Below are positions 8,422 to 16,440 of a stretch of DNA of 64,000 nt, one piece after another. The notes under the pieces were generated by a model. It was not told the DNA's origin, made no database searches, and was given only the letters and a program-made list of their open reading frames with translations. Within the stretch, counting starts at the first letter, position 1, and every line of letters begins with the position of its first letter. Origin of the DNA: CAXSBA01 sp965277105 (GTDB lineage: Bacteria > Spirochaetota > UBA12135 > COTS27 > CAXSBA01); contig OZ255710.1 of the NCBI GenBank assembly GCA_965277105.1, positions 558,001 through 622,000 of the forward strand. Reading direction: 5' to 3'. Position numbers and translations under genes: made by a program.

Positions 8422-10215
8422 TTATGTAGAGGAGTAAATATTACTTCCCGCCTTTTTAAATTCGTTAGCTTTTTCTTGTAACTTTTCGGTTATAACTTCT
8501 TTTTCACTTATAGCCTTTTTTTTAGCATACTCACGAATCTCTTCGGTTATTTTCATAGAACAAAACTTAGGGCCACACATAGAGCAAAAGTGAGCAACTT
8601 TGGCAGCTTCGGCTGGGAGGGTTTCGTCGTGATAACTTTTAGCTGTTTCAGGATCTAGCGATAAATTAAACTGGTCTTCCCAGCGAAATTCAAACCTTGC
8701 TTTAGAAAGAGCATCATCCCTTTGTTGAGCTAAAGGATGCTGCTTGGCTAAGTCAGCGGCATGGGCGGCAATTTTATAAGCTATGATTCCTTGTTTAACA
8801 TCTGCTTTATTCGGGAGGCCTAGGTGCTCTTTAGGAGTTACATAGCAGAGCATAGCAGTTCCGTACCAGCCTATTTGGGCAGCTCCAATAGCAGAAGTGA
8901 TATGGTCATACCCTGGGGCAATGTCTGTAGTTAATGGCCCTAATGTATAAAAAGGGGCTTCATAGCATTCTTTGAGTTGCTTGTCCATATTTTCTTTAAT
9001 TTTATCCATAGCAACATGGCCTGGCCCTTCAATCATAGTCTGAACTTCGTGTTTCCAAGCTACTTTGGTTAGTTCCCCTAGGGTTTTAAGTTCAGCAAAC
9101 TGGGCTTCGTCGTTAGCGTCTTTAATGCTCCCGGGTCTAAGCCCGTCTCCTAAGGAAAAGCTCACGTCGTAGGTTTTCATAATTTCACAGATTTCTTCAA
9201 ATTTTTCGTAAAGGAAATTTTCTTGATGATGGGCTAAACACCACTTTGCCATAATGGATCCTCCCCGAGAAACAATCCCGGTTAATCGCTTAGCGGTTAA
9301 TGGAACATAGCGAAGTAACACCCCTGCGTGAATGGTAAAATAATCCACCCCTTGCTCGGCTTGCTCAATTAACGTATCTTTAAAAATATCCCAAGTAAGA
9401 TCCTCAGCGACTCCTCCTACTTTTTCTAGTGCTTGATAAATAGGGACAGTGCCAATGGGAACGGGGCTATTACGAATAACCCATTCTCTAGTTTCGTGAA
9501 TATTCTTCCCGGTCGATAAATCCATAACCGTGTCCGCACCCCATTTGCAAGCCCAAGTCATTTTTTCTACTTCTTCTTTAATGCTAGAGGTAATCGCAGA
9601 GTTTCCAATATTAGCATTAATTTTTACTAGAAATTTCCGGCCAATAATAGTTGGCTCTAATTCTCTGTGATTAATATTTGCTGGGATAATTGCTCTTCCT
9701 TTGGCAACTTCCTCTAGAACCACTGCTACGGGAATATTTTCTCTTTTAGCAACGTATTCCATTTCTTCGGTAACTTCTCCTTTCTTAGCGTAGTGAAGCT
9801 GGGTAACGTTTTTATTTGCTTTAGCTTTTAAAATATTCCGTTTCCCGGGGAAGGATATTTTTTGTAGTTCTTGATTTTGACTTCTTAAAATACGGTAGTC
9901 GGAAGAAGGGGAAGTGATAGTTTCTGTATCATCTCTACGAGAAAGCCAATTTTCCCTAATGAGAGGTAATCCCTGCCTAATGTCGCTAGTGATATTTTTA
10001 TCAGTATAAATTCCCGAAGTGTCATAAACTGGGAAAGGGGGATTGCTAGCTAGTTTGCCTTCTTCTTTTTGGGTAGGGGAAAGCACAATTTCGCGGTAAG
10101 GAATTTGAAGATGAGGAAACAACTCACTACTTTGGTATTTTTTTCGAGAATTAGGAAGAGGTTCGTAGTGAATATTAAAGTTTTCTAAAAGCTCTTTTTC
10201 TTGATTTAGGTTCAT
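8422..10215 (-). CDS. thiC: Phosphomethylpyrimidine synthase ThiC
   Basis: This 597-residue radical SAM enzyme would convert aminoimidazole ribotide to hydroxymethylpyrimidine phosphate, the pyrimidine half of thiamine. The [4Fe-4S] site CSMCGPKFC (C-x2-C-x4-C) is near the C-terminus. Conserved blocks PVYDTSGIYTD, GNSAI, DLSTGKNIHETREW, NSPVPIGTVPIYQALEK, SFSLGDGLRPGSI, EGPGHVAMDKI and LGPLTTDIAPGYDHITSAIG are intact. The length matches the long bacterial form with the N-terminal extension. It follows thiE by 29 bases. No TPP riboswitch precedes it or the operon. Confidence 0.97.
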   Translation of the reverse strand: MNLNQEKELLENFNIHYEPLPNSRKKYQSSELFPHLQIPYREIVLSPTQKEEGKLASNPPFPVYDTSGIYTDKNITSDIRQGLPLIRENWLSRRDDTETITSPSSDYRILRSQNQELQKISFPGKRNILKAKANKNVTQLHYAKKGEVTEEMEYVAKRENIPVAVVLEEVAKGRAIIPANINHRELEPTIIGRKFLVKINANIGNSAITSSIKEEVEKMTWACKWGADTVMDLSTGKNIHETREWVIRNSPVPIGTVPIYQALEKVGGVAEDLTWDIFKDTLIEQAEQGVDYFTIHAGVLLRYVPLTAKRLTGIVSRGGSIMAKWCLAHHQENFLYEKFEEICEIMKTYDVSFSLGDGLRPGSIKDANDEAQFAELKTLGELTKVAWKHEVQTMIEGPGHVAMDKIKENMDKQLKECYEAPFYTLGPLTTDIAPGYDHITSAIGAAQIGWYGTAMLCYVTPKEHLGLPNKADVKQGIIAYKIAAHAADLAKQHPLAQQRDDALSKARFEFRWEDQFNLSLDPETAKSYHDETLPAEAAKVAHFCSMCGPKFCSMKITEEIREYAKKKAISEKEVITEKLQEKANEFKKAGSNIYSST

Positions 10216-10244
10216 AATCGTATTTTCCTTTTTTAGATTTTTTT

Positions 10245-10919
10245 TTAAGTACTTTCTTGTAGCAAAGATTGAATATGTTTTTTGATGTTTTTTTGTTGAG
10301 TGATTTCGGTTATCATAGCAACCGTTTTTACGCCAATAGTAAATAAATCAGCTAAATGTTTTTGTTTAATTCCTCCCATAACACTAAAAGGGATTTTTAT
10401 TTTTTTAATGATATTTTCTAAACTTGAAAAACCACTTAAGCAAATAGGGGGATAATTATTTTCTTTAGTAGTAGTAGGAAAGAGAGGGCCAATATTAATG
10501 TAATCAGCTCCTTCTTTTTGAGCTTTTAACGCTTCTGGTAGGTTATGAGTAGAAATACCAACGATGATCTTTTGTTGAGCCTTTTTAATAATTTTTTTTG
10601 CTGCTAATAAAGGGAGATCATCTTGTCCTAAATGAACTCCATCAGCCTCACTAGCTAAGGCAATATCCAAATGGTCATTGATAATAAAAATCACTGGCTT
10701 TTTTTGTTTTTCAATAAGCTGCTTTATCTTTAAAGCTTTTTGCAGTAAAACTTTCTTCGAAGCATGTTTATCCCTTAGTTGAATGACATTTACCCCAGCT
10801 TCGATAACTTCTTTAATAACAGAGTAGTCACTTCTTCCTAAGGATAACTTTTCGTTGGTAACGAAGTAAATTTTATTTTCCTTAAAAACAGTAATTTTTT
10901 GCAAATTAGCCACCCCCAA
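10245..10919 (-). CDS. thiE: Thiamine-phosphate synthase ThiE
   Basis: ThiE joins hydroxymethylpyrimidine pyrophosphate and thiazole phosphate to thiamine monophosphate. The TIM-barrel landmarks are visible: IQLRDKHASKK, a FIINDHLDIAL strand, the ADGVHLGQDD loop that binds pyrophosphate and Mg, VGISTHN, YINIGPLFPTTTK and PFSVMGGI. The start is not settled. A TTG at 10919 gives 224 residues and overlaps thiS. A TTG at 10904 sits just after a GGGGGTGG stretch that encodes the ThiS tail and could act as ribosome binding site. Either way translation is coupled to thiS. Confidence 0.93.
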   Translation of the reverse strand: MGVANLQKITVFKENKIYFVTNEKLSLGRSDYSVIKEVIEAGVNVIQLRDKHASKKVLLQKALKIKQLIEKQKKPVIFIINDHLDIALASEADGVHLGQDDLPLLAAKKIIKKAQQKIIVGISTHNLPEALKAQKEGADYINIGPLFPTTTKENNYPPICLSGFSSLENIIKKIKIPFSVMGGIKQKHLADLFTIGVKTVAMITEITQQKNIKKHIQSLLQEST

Positions 10920-11106
10920 TAAATCTAATTAATTCTATTTTATCTTCCGATTGCACGACCGTTTTAGCGTAATTTTGGTGATGAATGACTTGATTATTAA
11001 TTTCTATGATGAGATTTTTGGGGTTAATTTTATAGTTTTTTATTAAATCTATTACGGTAATTCCAGCTAAAACTTTTTCTTTACTGCCATTAATGTGAAT
11101 TTCCAT
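10906..11106 (-). CDS. thiS: Sulfur carrier protein ThiS
   Basis: This small ubiquitin-like protein carries sulfur as a C-terminal thiocarboxylate for thiazole synthesis. The sequence fits the family: a beta-grasp pattern of about 66 residues, V-I-D-L-I, an IEINNQVIHHQ strand and the Gly-Gly tail (IGGG) needed for adenylation. I chose the ATG at 11106; an in-frame TTG at 11118 is possible, and neither has a clear ribosome binding site. The thiazole synthase ThiG and the activating enzyme ThiF are not in this window. It heads the operon thiS-thiE-thiC. Confidence 0.88.
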   Translation of the reverse strand: MEIHINGSKEKVLAGITVIDLIKNYKINPKNLIIEINNQVIHHQNYAKTVVQSEDKIELIRFIGGG

Positions 11107-11122
11107 ATTATAAAACAATCAA

Positions 11123-11151
11123 ATTATACTATTAATTAGCATAACTCTAAA
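11123..11151 (-). promoter_or_regulatory. Possible promoter of the thi operon with a very short leader
   Basis: Read on the minus strand, TTTAGA (11146-11151) and TATAAT (11123-11128) are 17 bases apart. The -10 ends only 16 bases before the thiS ATG, so the transcript would have almost no 5' leader and no room for a riboswitch. The -10 is perfect, but the -35 matches only four of six positions. Confidence 0.4.
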
Positions 11152-11244
11152 AAATTGCTAAATTTTTAAATGAAAAATAATTTAAATTGAAGATTTTTAG
11201 GATAATAAGATATATTTGGTAATATAAAAAATCACTAAAAATCA

Positions 11245-12462
11245 TTAAAATAATTCTTTTGCTGAGATTTTTTGATTTCTTAGCAAATAAAAACTTAAAA
11301 ATAAAAAAATTAAACTAATAAAACCTAAGGCTGTTTGAACATAAAAAATTTCATTTACATTAATAGTTGCTACTTTTGTTTTAGCCAAAGTAGCTAAAAA
11401 GAGATTTTTTTGGTTTTGATTATTTTTTTTAGCTAGTAAAACCATTTCTATTTTGTCTTCTTTTTTTTCGAGAAAAGCAAAAGAATAAATTTCATCTAAG
11501 TCTTGAAAATCTAAAAAAAAGTGAGTTTTTTTAGAAACGTCATTTGAATCGTAATAAAAAAAATACAATTTATTTTCTTGGTTAAGTGAACTATAGCTCA
11601 GATACTCTCCCTTCGCATCTCCCAATACTTTTACTGCTCGCCAACTAATTTTTTCTTCCCCACCCAAGAGGGTATTTTCTAAAACTTTATTTTCTTTTAA
11701 GTCGTACTGGATTAAGGTATAAGCGAAAGTTGATTTTTCATCTACTTTAATCCGACTAAGATTAAGGAAAAACAAAATCTCTTTTTGTTGCCAATAATAA
11801 GGGTAGTAGTTATTACCAGAAACTTCTGTTGCGACTTTTTGATTTTTTTCAAAAGTATCATGAAAAATTTTAAGTAAGTTACTTTTTTTAGCATCGGGGT
11901 TAGCATAGATAATGCCGTTTGAGGTAATTGTGTAAGAATGAAAATTTCCTTTTTCGGGGATGGTTTTTTTTTGACCACTTCTATCGAAGTTTAGTTTTGC
12001 TATTAAATTATCTTGTTCGTCATTTAAAAAAATGGGCTCTGTTTTTACGGTGTTGTTGGCTAATGGTAAATCCATAAAGGGGGTTGGTTCAGAGAAAAAA
12101 ACCGTAGGTCTCTCGTCAAGTAAAAAACTTTTTGCTTCTTTTAAATTTTTATAATAAAACTCTTGTCGCTCTTCGTCAAAATAAAAACCTACCACTTCGT
12201 TTTTTAAATTTTTCCCTACTTCAAGGTAATCAAAAGAGTTGTCTAAAAGCGTAAGGGAATTAATTTTTAATAATTTTTTTTGGTTTTCGAATAAGAAATT
12301 GTAGAAATAATTAAGAGGAAAATAAACTAAAAGTAAAAAGAAGCCAAAACTAATTAGAGCGAAAAAAAAGAATAATCGAGATGGTTTTTTAGTGCGATAA
12401 ATTTGTAAAAAAAATAAGCCTAAAAAAAAAGCAAGTAATAAAAAAAGTAAAAAAGAAATCAT
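11245..12462 (-). CDS. Membrane-anchored protein of unknown function
   Basis: I do not recognise this 405-residue protein. It starts with two hydrophobic segments (residues about 2-22 and 31-55, FLLFLLLAFFLGLFF and FFFALISFGFFLLLVYF), then a soluble region of some 300 residues rich in beta-type alternation and aromatic residues. It ends with another membrane segment (ALGFISLIFLFLSFYLL) and a short basic tail. The likely topology is a large extracytoplasmic domain held at both ends. The start overlaps the stop of the upstream gene in an ATGA junction (12459-12462), so the two are co-translated and probably act together. Confidence 0.7.
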   Translation of the reverse strand: MISFLLFLLLAFFLGLFFLQIYRTKKPSRLFFFFALISFGFFLLLVYFPLNYFYNFLFENQKKLLKINSLTLLDNSFDYLEVGKNLKNEVVGFYFDEERQEFYYKNLKEAKSFLLDERPTVFFSEPTPFMDLPLANNTVKTEPIFLNDEQDNLIAKLNFDRSGQKKTIPEKGNFHSYTITSNGIIYANPDAKKSNLLKIFHDTFEKNQKVATEVSGNNYYPYYWQQKEILFFLNLSRIKVDEKSTFAYTLIQYDLKENKVLENTLLGGEEKISWRAVKVLGDAKGEYLSYSSLNQENKLYFFYYDSNDVSKKTHFFLDFQDLDEIYSFAFLEKKEDKIEMVLLAKKNNQNQKNLFLATLAKTKVATINVNEIFYVQTALGFISLIFLFLSFYLLRNQKISAKELF

Positions 12463-13340
12463 AAAAGTATCTCTTCCAGGGTGTAATCAAAAAAAAAGTT
12501 ATCCTGATTATTTTCTAAAAGATAAATTTTTTTTTCATAGGCTAAGTATTTTCCTTGCCCATTGGAGTAAAGAGAAAATAATATTTGTTTCGTCACGTTA
12601 TCTTTATTTTTAGTAATAATACTAAATTTTTTACTAGGTAGTTCTCTTATTTTTTTGATTTCGGTTTTATTTAAAACTCGGTAATTACTTTTTAAGTAGG
12701 CTAGGCCTAAGGCAAAATCATCTAGCTTTTTGAAATTTTTCGGTTGTTTTTCTTGGTTGGTAATTCGCCAACCGTCGGCTTTTTTTTTGAAGCTAAATTC
12801 TGGGGTTATAATGGTATCGATATTGGTGGGGTCGATAGAAAAAATACTCGCAGGAAAAAGTTCTTCTGGTTTTTTTTTAAAGCCTAAGAGAAACCATTTT
12901 TCAACAAGGTACTTTTGATTTTGGTGTTCAATTAAAAACAAATCTAAATCTTTTAGAAAGTCTAACTCTCTAAAAGAATAACGAACTATTTTTCCATCAC
13001 TTTGTTTAAAAGAAATGGAATAACTATTTTTAAAAGAGATTTTTTTTTCTTGTTGAACCGAATCTTTAACTTCTAAATATAAAAAGTTTTTAATCATAGA
13101 GTCCGCTTTCCCTTGATCAATTATGAGCTTATAAGGTTTTTCTAGATACCAGATATTGTTTTTTTTAATGGCTTCAATTATAATATCGTCCCATTTTATT
13201 TCCCAACTAACGGCTTGTTCTTCTGTGAAATTTTGAATGAAATAATAATTTTCTGGTAGTTCTTCTTTTTGAAAAGCAATGATAAAAAAAATTAACCCTA
13301 ACCCAAAGAAAATTAATGATAAAATTATTTTGTTTTTCAT
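12459..13340 (-). CDS. DUF4340-like envelope protein
   Basis: The product has 293 residues: one N-terminal membrane helix (IILSLIFFGLGLIFFIIAF, residues 4-22), then a soluble domain. Two units resemble DUF4340: I-x-I-x-x-x-x-W-Y-L-E-K-P and W-R-I-T. The first is followed by a D-x-x-x-A-D-x-M-I-x-N-F-L helix, the usual order of such repeats. DUF4340 proteins are often encoded beside Gld-type ABC transporter genes, but none is seen here. Its partner is the 405-residue membrane protein translated through the ATGA overlap. The assignment rests on pattern only and is moderate. The start faces prs on the other strand about 35 bases away. Confidence 0.6.
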   Translation of the reverse strand: MKNKIILSLIFFGLGLIFFIIAFQKEELPENYYFIQNFTEEQAVSWEIKWDDIIIEAIKKNNIWYLEKPYKLIIDQGKADSMIKNFLYLEVKDSVQQEKKISFKNSYSISFKQSDGKIVRYSFRELDFLKDLDLFLIEHQNQKYLVEKWFLLGFKKKPEELFPASIFSIDPTNIDTIITPEFSFKKKADGWRITNQEKQPKNFKKLDDFALGLAYLKSNYRVLNKTEIKKIRELPSKKFSIITKNKDNVTKQILFSLYSNGQGKYLAYEKKIYLLENNQDNFFFDYTLEEILL

Positions 13341-13375
13341 ATGAATCTAAAAATCACTCATTACGCTTATTTTTT

Positions 13376-14395
13376 ATGACAATTTTTTCCAAAAGAGATT
13401 TAAAAATAATTCCTCTCAAATCTAGTAAAGAATTTACGGATAAATTATACCATCATTTAGAAAAAATCAAAGAGCAAGATAAAGATGAAAAAGAAATTGG
13501 TATAACCGAAATCGAAGAGGTTGATTTTGCTAATCACGAAAAAAAAGTTATCGTTAAAGAAAGTGTGAGAGGAAAAGACGTTTATATCATTCAGCTTTTT
13601 GATGATCCCAACTCTCCTGATTCGATTAATGATAATATTATGGCACTGGCTTGTGCGATTAATGCAGTTTTTTACAGCGAAGCTTATCGGATAACAGCAG
13701 TTATCCCGCAATATCCCTATGCCCGGCAAGATAAAAAAAGCGGGCGAGAGCCTATTAGTGCTAAGTTAGTAGGTAATTTATTAGAATCAGCTGGTTGCCA
13801 TCGAGTTATTACTTTAGATATTCACTCAGAAGCTATTGAAGGTTTTTTTAATAAATTAGTGGTTGAAAATCTGCATATGGGGAGGATTTTAATTGATTAT
13901 ATTAATAAAAATATTGATTGTTCTAACCTTATGGTGATTGCTCCTGATGTTGGCTCGGCTAAAAGGGGGCTTTTCTTTGCCAAAAACCTTAAACTGCGTT
14001 TGGCGATTATCGATAAACTTCGAGATTATTCGCAGGCTTCTAAAATATCTAAAATGGAATTGGTCGGTGATGTTAATAATAAAGACGTTTTAATTTGCGA
14101 CGATATGATTGCTACTGGTGGGACTATGATTTCTGCCTTAAAACTTTTAAAAGACAAAGGCGCTAAAGACATTTATATTGCAGCTGCTCTCCCTTATTTT
14201 AGTAAAGGTTTTGCTAAGTTTGAAGCAGCCTATAAAGAAGGGCTTTTTAAAAAAATCATTGGGACTAATGCAGTTACTTTTCCTAAAAACATTAACCCTT
14301 TTCCTTGGTACATTACTTTAGACGTATCCACTTTATTTGCTGAGGTTATTTATAATTTAAACTCTGGGGAATCAGTTAGTAAGTTGCTGAATTAA
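13376..14395 (+). CDS. prs: Ribose-phosphate pyrophosphokinase (PRPP synthase)
   Basis: The enzyme makes PRPP from ribose 5-phosphate and ATP for nucleotide, histidine, tryptophan and NAD synthesis. Signature segments are intact: ESVRGKDVYIIQ, ITAVIPQYPYARQDKK (ATP-binding flexible loop), REPISAKLVGNLLESAG, ITLDIHSE, VIAPDVGSAKRG and the PRPP loop VLICDDMIATGGTM. I chose the ATG at 13376 because the sequence after it (MTIFSKRDLKIIP) resembles normal Prs N-termini. An upstream in-frame ATG at 13316 would add 20 residues but overlaps the divergent gene. At 339 residues it is slightly longer than the usual 310-320. No clear ribosome binding site precedes either start. Confidence 0.92.
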   Translation: MTIFSKRDLKIIPLKSSKEFTDKLYHHLEKIKEQDKDEKEIGITEIEEVDFANHEKKVIVKESVRGKDVYIIQLFDDPNSPDSINDNIMALACAINAVFYSEAYRITAVIPQYPYARQDKKSGREPISAKLVGNLLESAGCHRVITLDIHSEAIEGFFNKLVVENLHMGRILIDYINKNIDCSNLMVIAPDVGSAKRGLFFAKNLKLRLAIIDKLRDYSQASKISKMELVGDVNNKDVLICDDMIATGGTMISALKLLKDKGAKDIYIAAALPYFSKGFAKFEAAYKEGLFKKIIGTNAVTFPKNINPFPWYITLDVSTLFAEVIYNLNSGESVSKLLN

Positions 14396-14414
14396 ATATT
14401 TTTACTAATCTTTT

Positions 14415-16433
14415 TTGAATCAATTACAAAGTGAAAAAAGTCCTTATTTGCAGCAGCATAAAGACAACCCAGTTTTTTGGCATGGCTGGAGTTTGGCTAC
14501 TTTAGAAAAAGCTAAGGCTAAAAATCTTCCTCTTTTTATTTCCATTGGTTATGCTACTTGTCACTGGTGCCACGTTATGGAAAGGGAGTCTTTTACTAAC
14601 CTTAAAGTAGCTGATTTTATTAATAAACATTTTATTCCTATAAAAATTGATCGAGAAGAAAGGCCTGATTTAGATGACTATTATTTAAAGTCCCTGCAAG
14701 TACAAGGAATTAGTGGAGGATGGCCGCTTAATGTTTTTGCCTTAACTGACGGCACCCCTTTTTGGGGAGGGACTTATTTTCCGGTAGAAAAAAAAATTGG
14801 GCTGCCCAGTTTTTTGGAAATTTTAGTCATGATTAATCATCATTGGGAATTTAAAAAAAAGGAAATTATTACTCAAGCAAAGCTTATTCATAAAGTTATT
14901 TTAAAATTAGAAAATAAAAAATCAAATACAACAATAGAAAATAATTTCATTAGAGAAAATTTATTTATTGAAGATAAAGAATTTAAAGACCTACATTTAA
15001 AATATTTTGATGAAGAAAACGGGGGCTTTAAATTTCAAAAGCAGAATAAATTTGCTAGCTTTCTTAATTTACTTCATCTATTAAAAATTGCCCACCACGA
15101 AAAAGATCAAGATTTATTAGCTAAAATTATTTTCACAGTAGATAAGATTAGCTTTGGGGGGATTTACGATCACTTAGGAGGAGGAATTGCTCGCTACAGC
15201 ACTGACTACGAGTGGAAACTTCCTCACTTTGAAAAAATGCTTTACGATCAGGCCTTGTACATCCTTTTACTAAAAGATTTATTTTTAATCACAAAAAATA
15301 ATTTTTATCAAGAAAAGATTTATGACGTTATCCATTATCTAGAAAGCAACTTGAAAAATTCTCAAGGTGGTTTTTTAAGTGCTGAAGATGCAGATAGCGA
15401 CGGCAAGGAAGGAGAGTTTTATCTATGGGATTTTGCTACTATAAAGTCATTATTAGATCAAGAAAAGTATCGAGACTTTTATAATTTTTTTCAGCTAGAC
15501 AAAAAGCAAAATTTTTCTGAAATGACTCTCCACGCTAGAGAAAGCCTTGTTAGTTATGCCAAAAGGAATAAAAAAGATTATCCTACTTTGAAAAAAATCA
15601 TTAAAACAGGACTAGCCCTGCTTTTCAATGAGAGAAAAAAACGAACCCCACCGCAAAAAGATGAAAAAGTTATTTTGGCTTGGAATGCCCTAGCGATTAT
15701 GGCTTATGCTACTACGGGGAGGTCTTTTAACGATAGGGCCCTTGTTCAAAAAGCCGAAGAATCCCTTGCGTTTATTTATAAAAATTTTAAGCGAGATAAT
15801 CAAGGGGCTTTTTATCGTAGGCACATTGCCGGGGAGGGGAAGCATTGGGCTTATCTAGAAGATTATGCTTTACTAGGACTAGCCGAGCAGGAAGTATATG
15901 AAAGCACTTTTAACTTAAGTTATTTAAAAAATAGTTTAAGTAGAATTGATTTTATTCTTCAGCATTTTTATCAAGATGGTAGATTTTATCGCAACCAAAA
16001 AGAGCAAAAAGATATCGTTACTTTAGGACAAGATAATTACGATGGAGTGGAGCCTTCGGGGGTTTCTGCCCTAGCCTTACTTCTTTTAAAGGGGTTTTAT
16101 TATACCCAAAACTCAAAATTAGAAAAGTTAGCTTTAGCTATTTTTAATCAACTCTATGAGCAGTTAAAAACCACTAACCTTCCTTTTATGATTAGCGTTC
16201 TTCATGATTATAAAAGAGGGTTTAAAACCGTTACCATTCTAGAAAAAAAAATCTTAAAAAATAAAAGCTTGATCAGCTTGCTTCAGGATAATTATTTGCC
16301 AGAAAAAATTACCTTGTTAGATTTTTCTAAGTATTCTAAAAATAAAAATATCTCGTTAACTGTGTGTAAAAAAGATCATTGCCTTTTCCCTACTAATGAT
16401 TTAGAAAAAATAGAAGGCTACTTATTCAGTTAA
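14415..16433 (+). CDS. Thioredoxin-fold plus six-hairpin protein, YyaL/SSP411 (DUF255) family
   Basis: The product has 672 residues. The N-terminal 170 residues are the DUF255 thioredoxin-like domain with its C-x-x-C site in ATCHWCHVMERESF. The rest is an alpha/alpha barrel, with LPHFEKMLYDQALY, SAEDADSDGKEGEFYLW, ILAWNALAIMAYA and YLEDYALLGLAEQ as conserved landmarks. The start codon is TTG. It is well supported because the next residues (NQLQSEKSPYLQQH) match the near-invariant family N-terminus. The family is very widespread, but its biochemical role is not settled. It lies 19 bases after prs, so co-transcription is likely, and is convergent with uvrA, leaving 7 bases between them. Confidence 0.92.
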   Translation: MNQLQSEKSPYLQQHKDNPVFWHGWSLATLEKAKAKNLPLFISIGYATCHWCHVMERESFTNLKVADFINKHFIPIKIDREERPDLDDYYLKSLQVQGISGGWPLNVFALTDGTPFWGGTYFPVEKKIGLPSFLEILVMINHHWEFKKKEIITQAKLIHKVILKLENKKSNTTIENNFIRENLFIEDKEFKDLHLKYFDEENGGFKFQKQNKFASFLNLLHLLKIAHHEKDQDLLAKIIFTVDKISFGGIYDHLGGGIARYSTDYEWKLPHFEKMLYDQALYILLLKDLFLITKNNFYQEKIYDVIHYLESNLKNSQGGFLSAEDADSDGKEGEFYLWDFATIKSLLDQEKYRDFYNFFQLDKKQNFSEMTLHARESLVSYAKRNKKDYPTLKKIIKTGLALLFNERKKRTPPQKDEKVILAWNALAIMAYATTGRSFNDRALVQKAEESLAFIYKNFKRDNQGAFYRRHIAGEGKHWAYLEDYALLGLAEQEVYESTFNLSYLKNSLSRIDFILQHFYQDGRFYRNQKEQKDIVTLGQDNYDGVEPSGVSALALLLLKGFYYTQNSKLEKLALAIFNQLYEQLKTTNLPFMISVLHDYKRGFKTVTILEKKILKNKSLISLLQDNYLPEKITLLDFSKYSKNKNISLTVCKKDHCLFPTNDLEKIEGYLFS

Positions 16434-16440
16434 TAAAATC

